Assembly (NCBI GenBank): GCA_011330835.1
Contig: DRPO01000663.1
Location: forward strand, 1-5,515
DNA length: 5,515 bases
DNA from: Gammaproteobacteria bacterium
Lineage (GTDB): Bacteria; Pseudomonadota; Gammaproteobacteria; UWMA-0217
Direction of reading: 5' to 3'
Part shown: positions 1-5,515 of the stretch, in pieces
Layout of the letters: each line of letters opens with the position of its first letter
Numbering within the stretch: the first letter of the stretch is position 1
Translations under genes and position numbers: made by a program
Notes under the pieces: generated by a model
What the model was told of the DNA's origin: nothing
Seen by the model: only the letters and a program-made list of their open reading frames with translations
The model's database searches: none

Positions 1-2162
1 GGCAGGCGAATCACGATTTCCGCGCCGCCGGAGGGGGCGTTCGCGGCGCTGACCGCGCCGCCTTGCTCCTCGACGATCTTGGCGACGATGGCCAGCCCCA
101 GCCCGGTGCCCTTGGGCTTGCTGGTGACATAGGGCTCGAACAACCGCTCCAGCAGTTCGCTGGATATGCCTTCGCCGGTATCGCGAATGCGCAGTTCGAT
201 GAAACGCCCCTGGCTGGATTTGATATGGGCGGTGGAGATGACGATCTCGCCATGATCGTCGCCGATGGCGTCCAGCGCGTTGCGGATCAGATTGTGCAGC
301 ACCTGGCGCATCCGCGCGGGGTCGGCGTAGAGCGTCGGCAGATCGGGGTCGAGCCGGGTGACGATGCGGGCGTTGCCGCGAATGCCGGAGTACAGTTCGA
401 CCACGTCGCGAACCAGTTGTCCGAGATCCATGCGTTCCTGGCTGGATGGCGGCGTGCTGGCGTAGTCGCGAAAGGCGTTGACCATGCCCTTCATGGCGTC
501 GACCTGGCGGATGATGGTTTGCGTCGAGCGCTCCAGCACCTGTTGGTCATCCGGCGGCAGCTTGTCTTTCAACTTGTGCGCCAGCCGCTCGGCGGAGAGC
601 TGGATCGGCGTCAGCGGGTTCTTGATCTCGTGGGCGAGCCGGCGCGCGACCTCGGACCAGGCCGCGTCGCGCTGGGCCTTGATGATGTCGGTGACATCGT
701 CGATGACGATTACCTGGCCCGAGGCCTCGTCGCCGCTGGCTGGCAACGGGATTCCGTGACAGATCAGTATCTTCAGCCCAAACTCGCCGAACAGCCGAAC
801 CTCCTTGCTCCACTCTTCGCCGGGTTTGGACAGCGCTTCCGAAAGCTGGTCGAGAAACGCGCCCAGCATGGGATTGTCTCCCGCCGCGTCGGCCAGCGGT
901 TCGCCGATGGATTCTTCCAGCGGACGCTTGGTTTCCAGCAGATGATCGGCCGCGCCATTGGCGGTGCGCAGCCGCAATTGTCCGTCCAGCGTCAGCACGC
1001 CCGAGGAGAGATGGCCAAGCACGGCCTGCAGGTAGCTGCGCTGGCCTTCCAGCATCGCCTGGCTGACCGCCGCCGCGTCCCGCGCCTGGCGAATCCGCAA
1101 GGTCATGTCGTTAAAAGAGCGCACCAAAAAGCCCAGCTCGTCGCGCCGCACTTCCGGCAGGCGTCCCTGGTAATCGCCCTTGGCCACCGCCCGGGTCGCC
1201 GTAGCCAGTTCGTAGATTGGCTCCAGCAGCCGGCCCGCCATGAACAACGCCGCCCACAGCGCGAACAGCGTACTCAGCAGCAGCACCAGCGACAGGGTCA
1301 GGCGGATGCTCTGCTTGAGCGGACGCCGCAGATATTCGTGAGACTTGTAATCGGCGTAGGCGCTCTGCACCGCGTCCGCCAGCGTCCCGAGGCGCTCCGG
1401 CACGGAGAAGACGGCGGCCAGCAGGCGCTGTTCGGCGTGCGGCGTCGTCCGGGGAACCTTGCCGACCACGCGAATGTAGAGCTTCCCTCCTCCGCCCGGC
1501 TCCAATCCCACGTAGCTGCCAGCGCTGGCGAGCTGAACCAGCATGGGTTGCGTCGGAAATCGAGGCACGACCAGCCTGTTCTCCGCGCTGGCGACCGCGA
1601 TGATGCGATTGTTGGCGCCCAGCAGGCTCAGCTCGCGGGCCCCAATGCGCTGGCGCGCCTCGTTCAGCGCCAGCCCCGCCGTCAGTTCCGGCTGCGTCGC
1701 CATGGCGTTCGCCACATCCTCGACCTTGCGCCGTGCGACCTCTTTCTGGATGTCCAGCGAATGCTGGCTCAGCGTCAGAGCGTCGCTGAGCGCCTGCTCG
1801 ATATTGACGTTGAACCAGCGGTCGATCCCGCTGGTGAGGAAGCGCACCGAAAACCCCCACACCAGCAGCACCGGGATCAACGAGGCGAAGACGAACATCA
1901 GCACCAGCCGCCAGGTCAGCCGCGCCCCCTCCGCCCGCGTGACCAGATCGCGGAAAATGCCGGCGAAGCGGTAGATGATGGCGATCGCCAGCACCGCCAT
2001 CAGCGCCACGTTCGACAGCAGCAGCCAGATGTAGAGATCGCCGAAACGCTCCGATTTCTGCGCCGCGTAACCCATCAGGTAAAGCGAATAGACGATCAGC
2101 AGGAACAGGCCGATCAGCAGGAGGCCGGAGAGCCAGGGGTGCTTGATGCGATTGCTGACCAC
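1..2162 (-). CDS. ntrY: NtrY-type membrane sensor histidine kinase (3' end outside window)
   Basis: Inner-membrane sensor kinase expected to phosphorylate an NtrX-type response regulator, whose gene usually comes next but is off the window. I read 720 codons without interruption. Start is GTG at 2162: the stop of the DUF4390 gene lies in the same frame just upstream, with no other start between. Predicted membrane spans are at about 10-31, 43-65, 84-108 and 288-309, with an extracytoplasmic or sensory region of about 180 residues between the last two. HAMP follows (about 310-362, P315), then a PAS-like domain (about 375-490). The kinase core has the H-box AHEIKNPLTP with H511, the N-box LIRNALDA with N628, DTGEG with D661, and GTGLGLAI at 685-692. 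All catalytic motifs are intact. Only a few C-terminal residues should be missing. NtrY names cover several roles (nitrogen, redox, envelope), so the signal is not assigned. Confidence 0.93.
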   Translation of the reverse strand, partial: MVSNRIKHPWLSGLLLIGLFLLIVYSLYLMGYAAQKSERFGDLYIWLLLSNVALMAVLAIAIIYRFAGIFRDLVTRAEGARLTWRLVLMFVFASLIPVLLVWGFSVRFLTSGIDRWFNVNIEQALSDALTLSQHSLDIQKEVARRKVEDVANAMATQPELTAGLALNEARQRIGARELSLLGANNRIIAVASAENRLVVPRFPTQPMLVQLASAGSYVGLEPGGGGKLYIRVVGKVPRTTPHAEQRLLAAVFSVPERLGTLADAVQSAYADYKSHEYLRRPLKQSIRLTLSLVLLLSTLFALWAALFMAGRLLEPIYELATATRAVAKGDYQGRLPEVRRDELGFLVRSFNDMTLRIRQARDAAAVSQAMLEGQRSYLQAVLGHLSSGVLTLDGQLRLRTANGAADHLLETKRPLEESIGEPLADAAGDNPMLGAFLDQLSEALSKPGEEWSKEVRLFGEFGLKILICHGIPLPASGDEASGQVIVIDDVTDIIKAQRDAAWSEVARRLAHEIKNPLTPIQLSAERLAHKLKDKLPPDDQQVLERSTQTIIRQVDAMKGMVNAFRDYASTPPSSQERMDLGQLVRDVVELYSGIRGNARIVTRLDPDLPTLYADPARMRQVLHNLIRNALDAIGDDHGEIVISTAHIKSSQGRFIELRIRDTGEGISSELLERLFEPYVTSKPKGTGLGLAIVAKIVEEQGGAVSAANAPSGGAEIVIRL

Positions 2163-2183
2163 GTCAGGCGGCGCTCGGCTGGA

Positions 2184-2810
2184 CTACTGGATGCGCCATC
2201 GCAGCCAGTCGCTGGCGGCGCGCCATTCGCGCTTGTAGTACGCCTTGACTTTCAGCGCCAGAGGCAGCGAGCCGCGCACCAGCGAGACGCGGATGTAGCC
2301 GACATAGTGGCCGTCGGGGTCGAGCCGCTTGGCGTCGATGGTGGGCACCGCCGCCGAGTTGTTGAGGTATTCGATGGCCGCCCTGAGGCTGTGAAAGTTT
2401 TTTTGCACCTCGGTGTTGAGGTCGGTCACCAGATATTGCCGGGTGAGCGGGTGAAAGCTGACCGAATAGCGCTGCTCCAGGCGCGCGACATCCTCGTCGA
2501 GCCAGTAGCGATGGGGTTGCTCGACGGCGATTTCCACCGCCAGAATCAGCGTCACCCCGTTTTCCAGCGCGGTTTTCATGGCCCGCGAAAAGCGCAGGTC
2601 GAAATGCGCATGGACATGATAGACGCCATCCTGAAGCTCGCTGTTCACCGACTTGACCTGGAACAGCCCCGCCCAGACCGGCGACGCGACCAGCAACAAC
2701 AGCAGGCAGGCGAGCCGCGCGATGCGGGGATGGATACTGCTCGCGTTCAGGAATACCCCGTTCAGGCCGCGCATCTTTTCGCCGATAGCTGTGTTGTAAA
2801 AACTCGCCAT
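2184..2810 (-). CDS. Exported DUF4390 family protein with element-derived N-terminus
   Basis: Product of 208 residues from the ATG at 2810; function unknown. Residues 26-47 look like the core of a Sec signal peptide: basic HPRIAR, then LACLLLLLVA, with likely cleavage after VWA at A47. The mature part matches what I know of DUF4390: an early β-rich region, the YWLDEDVARLEQRYSVSFHP stretch, the tyrosine/threonine segment QYLVTDL, and the C-terminal SDWLRWRI. It should act outside the cytoplasmic membrane. Residues 1-25 (MASFYNTAIG...LNASS) are encoded entirely by the palindromic element. A second ATG, residue 13 at 2774, is also inside it, and neither has a strong ribosome-binding site. No ATG, GTG or TTG occurs between the element and the signal peptide. 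The TAG stop is 21 bases before the ntrY-like gene, and this pairing is common, so a role with the kinase is plausible but unproven. Confidence 0.85.
   Translation of the reverse strand: MASFYNTAIGEKMRGLNGVFLNASSIHPRIARLACLLLLLVASPVWAGLFQVKSVNSELQDGVYHVHAHFDLRFSRAMKTALENGVTLILAVEIAVEQPHRYWLDEDVARLEQRYSVSFHPLTRQYLVTDLNTEVQKNFHSLRAAIEYLNNSAAVPTIDAKRLDPDGHYVGYIRVSLVRGSLPLALKVKAYYKREWRAASDWLRWRIQ
2736..2766 (+). repeat. Left terminal inverted repeat
   Basis: This 31-base arm is the perfect reverse complement of 2864-2894. The match ends at both sides: 2735/2895 and 2767/2863 are mismatched. It holds the octamer CGTTCAGG twice, 15 bases apart (2744-2751 and 2759-2766). On the minus strand it encodes residues 16-25 of the DUF4390 frame, LNGVFLNASS. 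Confidence 0.95.
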
Positions 2811-2822
2811 AGTCCCACTATG
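2808..2822 (-). promoter_or_regulatory. Apical hairpin holding the DUF4390 start codon
   Basis: On the minus strand this reads CATAGT-GGG-ACTATG, a perfect six-base stem with a three-base loop. It is the tip of the larger palindrome. The ATG at 2810 forms the end of the 3' arm and the TAG of the leader frame lies in the 5' arm. In RNA the start codon would be paired unless a ribosome on the leader frame opens it. This is inferred from sequence symmetry, without a computed fold. Confidence 0.5.
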
Positions 2823-2919
2823 CCTGCGTTTTTACGCCTTGCTCTCGACGAAAATCCGCACACCCTGAACGGGGTATTCCTGAACGCGAGCAGTTGAGCT
2901 TGGATGAAACCTTGGTCAT
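2818..2919 (-). CDS. Short leader frame, probable stranded N-terminus of the DUF4390 gene
   Basis: An ATG overlapping the rsmB stop as ATGA opens a 33-codon frame starting MTKVSSKL, which then runs into the right half of the palindromic element and stops at TAG. The first eight codons are native sequence; the rest is element-derived. The TAG is 7 bases before the ATG at 2810, close enough for reinitiation. In this operon rsmB itself begins at a similar stop/start overlap, so this ATG is likely the ancestral start of the downstream gene, now separated from its body. Its frame is offset by one from the present DUF4390 frame, so simple removal of the 159 bases would not rejoin them. Translation is not proven; it may only act as a coupling leader. 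Confidence 0.35.
   Translation of the reverse strand: MTKVSSKLNCSRSGIPRSGCADFRREQGVKTQA
2864..2894 (-). repeat. Right terminal inverted repeat
   Basis: Perfect 31-base reverse complement of 2736-2766. It lies in the gap between the rsmB stop and the DUF4390 ATG, 21 bases after the rsmB stop. It contains the octamer CCTGAACG twice, at 2864-2871 and 2879-2886. Confidence 0.95.
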
Positions 2920-4205
2920 TGTTTTTGCAACAGGGCGAAATAGAACCCGTCCATATCAAGATCGCCGGGGCGAATCTGCCAGCCGACCGACCGGGCGACG
3001 CCGGCGTCGAGCGCCAGAGGCGGCGCACTGGCGTCGGGCGTTTCGGCGAGAAACGACTCGATCCGCGCCTCGTTCTCCGCCGCCAGCACCGAGCAGGTCG
3101 CGTACAGCAGGCGTCCGCCCGGTTTCAGCAGCGGCCAGAGCGCCTTCAGCAAGGCCGCCTGGGTCGCCGCCGTCCGCTCGATATCCTCGGGCCGACGATG
3201 CCGCTTGATGTCCGGATGGCGACGGATCACCCCGGTGGCGCTGCACGGCGCGTCCAGCAGGATGCGGTCGTAATGCTTTCCATCCCACCAGGCGTCCGGT
3301 CGGGCCGCGTCGGCCTGGATCAGCCGGCAGTCGCAGGCGCAGCGATCCAGCGTCTCGCGCAGCGCGGCGATGCGCCGCTCGCTGATCTCCAGCGCGGTCA
3401 GCCGCAGCCGTCGTTCGCCCGCTTCCCACAGGTGCGTCGTCTTGCCGCCCGGAGCGGCGCAGGCGTCCAGCACTCGCTCCCCCGGTCGCGGCGCGAGCAG
3501 CGTCGCGGCCATCTGCGCGGCGGCGTCCTGCACCGACGTCAGCCCTTCGGCGAAACCGGGCAGCGCCGACACCGGCGCGGGCGTTGTCAGGACAATAGCA
3601 GATTTTACGCAGGCGTGAGCGTCGGCGGGGAGCCCTTGCTGGCGCAGGCGGGCCAGGCAATCGTCGCGAGAACCGCGCGACAGGTCGACGCGCAGCGTCA
3701 TCGGCGCCGGTCGGGCGCTGGCGGCGGCGATGGCTTGCCAGTCGTCGGGCCAGTCCCGCCGAATCGCGTCGAGCAGCCAGCCGGGCAACAGCGCCGCCGC
3801 GGACGGCTGGCGTCGCGCTCGTTCGAGCAAAGCCTCTTTTTCACGCAGAAAGCGTCGCAGGCAACCGTTGACCAGGGCCCCGCTCCAGGAACGCTGTCGC
3901 CGCGCCAGCCGCACCGCGCTGTCCACCACGGCGTAGTCCGGCGACACCTGGTCGAGCAATTCGAACAGCGCGATGAACAGCAGGTTGTCGATGATCCGGT
4001 CCTTGCGCTTGAGGGGTTTGCGCAGCAGTTCGCCCATCACCGCCTCCAGCAGCTCGAACTGTCGCAACGCGCCGTAAACCAGCGCCTGGGCGGTGGCCTG
4101 CTGCTCGGGGGGCACTTCCGCCAGCAGCGGCGGGAGTTCGCGATCCAGCGAGCCGCCATCGCGAATTCGCCCCAGCGCCTTCGCCGCTGCCAGTCGTGGC
4201 TGCAT
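2916..4205 (-). CDS. rsmB: 16S rRNA (cytosine-967-C5)-methyltransferase RsmB
   Basis: S-adenosylmethionine-dependent enzyme (also called Sun or Fmu) that makes m5C967 in 16S rRNA. The start chosen is the ATG that overlaps the fmt stop as TGATG. It gives 429 residues, the same as E. coli RsmB, and has a GGGAG ribosome-binding site. The frame is open upstream to an ATG at 4301, but that would add 32 residues overlapping fmt and is not favoured. Residues 1 to about 140 form the NusB-like RNA-binding domain. The Rossmann methyltransferase domain has the SAM-binding motif DACAAPGGKTTH (247-258), DAPCS with C321, and YATCS with C371. In this family the TCS cysteine is the nucleophile and the PCS cysteine helps release product. 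All key residues are present. The TGA stop overlaps a second ATG (ATGA), discussed with the downstream gene. Confidence 0.97.
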   Translation of the reverse strand: MQPRLAAAKALGRIRDGGSLDRELPPLLAEVPPEQQATAQALVYGALRQFELLEAVMGELLRKPLKRKDRIIDNLLFIALFELLDQVSPDYAVVDSAVRLARRQRSWSGALVNGCLRRFLREKEALLERARRQPSAAALLPGWLLDAIRRDWPDDWQAIAAASARPAPMTLRVDLSRGSRDDCLARLRQQGLPADAHACVKSAIVLTTPAPVSALPGFAEGLTSVQDAAAQMAATLLAPRPGERVLDACAAPGGKTTHLWEAGERRLRLTALEISERRIAALRETLDRCACDCRLIQADAARPDAWWDGKHYDRILLDAPCSATGVIRRHPDIKRHRRPEDIERTAATQAALLKALWPLLKPGGRLLYATCSVLAAENEARIESFLAETPDASAPPLALDAGVARSVGWQIRPGDLDMDGFYFALLQKQ

Positions 4206-5143
4206 CAGGCTCCCAGCGTAACGCCCAATAGCGAGCGGCTGTTGAGAAAGTCGGCGGCGCTTACCGGCTTGCGGCCGGGAAGCTGGAGCGTTTTCAGCCA
4301 CAACGTCCCGTCGCCGGTCTGCACCTCGATGCCGTACTGGCGGTCTTCGGTCAGCACCTGGCCGGGAGTCACATCAGGGCCGGAAGAATCCTCGCCCACG
4401 GTTGCTTCCCAGAGGCGCAGCACGCCGAGCGGCGAGGCGGTCTGGGCGACCGGCCAGGCGTTGAAGGCGCGGATCTGGCGGTCGATCTCGATGGCGGGCC
4501 GGGACCAGTCGATCAGGGCTTCCCGCTTGTCGAGCTTGCGGGCGTAGGTGGCGAGCGATTCATCCTGCGGCGTGGCGACAAGCGCGCCCTGTTCGAGTCG
4601 CGCCAGCGCGTCCATCAGCAACGTCGCGCCTTGCGCGGCCAGCCGGTCGTGCAGTCGGCTGGCGGTGTCGTCGGGAAGGATCGGTTGCTCGGCGCTCAGC
4701 AGCATGTCGCCGGTATCCAGACCCTCGGCCATTTGCATGATGGTGACGCCGGTGACGTTGTCGCCGGCGAGAATCGCGCGCTGAATTGGCGCGGCGCCTC
4801 GCCAGCGCGGCAGCAGCGAGGCGTGGATATTGATGCAGCCCCGCGCGGGACTGTCGAGCACCGCTCGGGGCAGAATCAGGCCATAGGCGGCGACGATCAT
4901 CAGATCGGCGTTCAGCGCCGCCAGCGCCTGTTGTTCACCGGCGTCGCGCAGCGTTTCAGGCTGGCGCACCGGCAGGTCGGCGGACATCGCCAGTTGCTTG
5001 ACCGGGCTGGCGCGCAGCTTCTTGCCGCGTCCGGCGGGCCGATCGGGTTGGGTGTAGACGGCGAGCAGCTCATGCGGGCTGTCGATCAGCGCTTGCAGCG
5101 CGGGAACGGCGAAATCCGGGGTGCCCGCGTAGATGATTTTCAT
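4205..5143 (-). CDS. fmt: Methionyl-tRNA formyltransferase
   Basis: Transfers the formyl group from 10-formyltetrahydrofolate to Met-tRNA(fMet), giving the initiator tRNA used in bacterial translation. The product has 312 residues, close to the usual 310-315. The N-terminal Rossmann-type formyltransferase domain starts at MKIIYAGTPDFAVPAL. The hallmark HASLLPRWRGAAPIQ lies at residues 107-121, and the catalytic trio expected for the family is present as N105, H107 and D143 (the last in GLDTGDM). The C-terminal tRNA-binding domain follows from about residue 205, with the conserved IRAFNAWPVA near its beginning. The ATG follows def by 12 bases, with only a short AGG as ribosome-binding site, which suggests coupling to def. 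The TGA stop overlaps the rsmB ATG. Confidence 0.98.
   Translation of the reverse strand: MKIIYAGTPDFAVPALQALIDSPHELLAVYTQPDRPAGRGKKLRASPVKQLAMSADLPVRQPETLRDAGEQQALAALNADLMIVAAYGLILPRAVLDSPARGCINIHASLLPRWRGAAPIQRAILAGDNVTGVTIMQMAEGLDTGDMLLSAEQPILPDDTASRLHDRLAAQGATLLMDALARLEQGALVATPQDESLATYARKLDKREALIDWSRPAIEIDRQIRAFNAWPVAQTASPLGVLRLWEATVGEDSSGPDVTPGQVLTEDRQYGIEVQTGDGTLWLKTLQLPGRKPVSAADFLNSRSLLGVTLGA
4210..4214 (-). promoter_or_regulatory. Ribosome-binding site deciding the rsmB start
   Basis: Reads GGGAG on the minus strand, four bases before the ATG at 4205, inside the last codons of fmt. Together with the TGATG overlap it supports this ATG over the upstream in-frame ATG at 4301. Confidence 0.7.
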
Positions 5144-5155
5144 GACCTGAACGGG

Positions 5156-5515
5156 CTAGACCGTGACGCCGGCGCGGGGCGAGGGGGCGATGCCGAGGCG
5201 CGCTTCCTTTTCCAGTTTCTTGCGGATGCGGTTGCGCTTGAGCGGCGAGAGATAATCGACAAACAGCTTGCCGTCGAGATGATCGAGTTCGTGCTGGACG
5301 CAGACCGCCAGCAGACCGCCGGTTTCCAGGGTCCGCTCCTCGCCGTCGCGATCCAGATAGCGGGCGCGAATGAACTCGGCGCGGCGCACCGTCTCGTATT
5401 GACCGGGCACCGACAGGCAGCCCTCGTCCATCTCTTCCTCCCCTTCCCGGTGGGTGATTTCCGGGTTGATCAGGATCAGCGGCTGGTTCTTGTCCTCGGA
5501 AATGTCGATGACGAC
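5156..5515 (-). CDS. def: Peptide deformylase, C-terminal part (5' end outside window)
   Basis: Cytoplasmic metalloenzyme that removes the formyl group from the N-terminal formyl-methionine of new proteins. The frame is open from the window edge and gives 119 residues before a TAG stop. Visible family motifs are EGCLSVP (visible residues 31-37), whose Cys is a metal ligand, and HELDH (visible residues 75-79), the HExxH metal site with its catalytic Glu. The end resembles gammaproteobacterial Def, with the conserved LFVDYLSPLKR stretch followed by a basic tail. Family members are about 170 residues, so roughly 50 N-terminal residues, including the GLAAPQ-type first motif, lie beyond base 5515. 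An internal ATG at 5431 is not the start, because conserved sequence (LILINPEI) precedes it in frame. It is 12 bases upstream of fmt, the classic def-fmt pair that removes and adds the same formyl group. Confidence 0.97.
   Translation of the reverse strand, partial: VVIDISEDKNQPLILINPEITHREGEEEMDEGCLSVPGQYETVRRAEFIRARYLDRDGEERTLETGGLLAVCVQHELDHLDGKLFVDYLSPLKRNRIRKKLEKEARLGIAPSPRAGVTV

Larger units (their letters stand above)
2736..2894. mobile_element. MITE-like palindromic element with 31-bp terminal inverted repeats
   Basis: The two ends, 2736-2766 and 2864-2894, are perfect reverse complements over 31 bases and enclose a 97-base core. The core is also an imperfect palindrome about the same centre, base 2815: 2771-2789 matches the complement of 2841-2859 at 14 of 19 positions, and 2808-2813 pairs perfectly with 2817-2822. 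The core is about 52% GC by hand count, visibly lower than the surrounding genes. There is no transposase, so if mobile it would be non-autonomous. Length 159 is divisible by three. It sits between rsmB and the DUF4390 gene and supplies the first 25 codons of the latter. The mobile nature is inferred from structure; copies elsewhere in the genome cannot be seen here. Alternatives are an invertible segment or a purely regulatory hairpin. Confidence 0.7.

Noticed and set aside
1111..1860. A 249-codon minus-strand frame in the ntrY-like region
   Set aside because: It is out of frame with the kinase, whose own frame is uninterrupted and carries the sensor and HAMP segments here. The alternative product has no recognisable features.
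2767..2863. A promoter in the core of the element
   Set aside because: I looked on both strands for paired -35 and -10 hexamers. Only poor matches such as TTGTAA at 2794 on the plus strand were seen, with no credible -10 at normal spacing.
2736..2894. Reading the inverted repeat as an intrinsic terminator after rsmB
   Set aside because: The left arm is inside the next gene, there is no T-tract after the stem on the minus strand, and the arms and loop are much longer than in intrinsic terminators.
63..2897. A 944-codon open frame on the plus strand
   Set aside because: It is antisense to the whole ntrY-like kinase and DUF4390 genes, which have clear family motifs. The product is a low-complexity run rich in Q, R, H and D with no recognisable domain, as expected from the complementary frame of high-GC genes. 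It simply ends in the palindromic element.
4206..4301. RsmB start at the upstream ATG 4301
   Set aside because: This would add 32 residues overlapping fmt by 97 bases. The TGATG overlap start has a GGGAG ribosome-binding site and gives exactly the usual family length.
2904..4547. A 547-codon open frame on the plus strand
   Set aside because: It lies antisense to rsmB and the end of fmt, both strongly supported, and its composition (R, Q, G, A rich) is that of a high-GC shadow frame.

Overview
The window comes from a high-GC bacterium, most likely a gammaproteobacterium. All supported genes lie on the minus strand in the order def - fmt - rsmB - DUF4390 gene - ntrY-like kinase, an order known from many gammaproteobacteria, where an ntrX-type response regulator usually follows. 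I cannot name the genus; a Competibacter-like or other environmental lineage would fit, but this is a guess.

From the right edge leftwards: the C-terminal part of peptide deformylase (its start lies beyond base 5515); a complete methionyl-tRNA formyltransferase 12 bases later; and a complete 16S rRNA m5C967 methyltransferase, RsmB, whose ATG overlaps the fmt stop as TGATG. Next is the only non-coding gap of any size (105 bases), then a gene for an exported DUF4390 protein, then an NtrY-type sensor histidine kinase that is open to the left edge and lacks only its last few residues. The first three genes form a translation initiation and ribosome maturation block. The last two form an envelope-sensing block. 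No promoter or intrinsic terminator is evident inside the run, so it looks like one operon.

The unusual part is the rsmB/DUF4390 junction. A 159-bp element (2736-2894) with 31-bp perfect terminal inverted repeats sits there. It is symmetrical about base 2815 and reads as a MITE-like palindromic repeat. It covers the first 25 codons of the DUF4390 reading frame exactly, so both possible ATG start codons of that gene are element-derived. An ATG that overlaps the rsmB stop (ATGA) is probably the ancestral start. It now opens a 33-codon reading frame that runs into the element and stops 7 bases before the new ATG. The new ATG lies in the stem at the tip of the predicted hairpin. The insertion may therefore have converted a directly coupled gene into one expressed by reinitiation behind a hairpin.

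The plus strand carries very long open frames (one of 944 codons), but these are antisense shadows of the high-GC genes and are not annotated.
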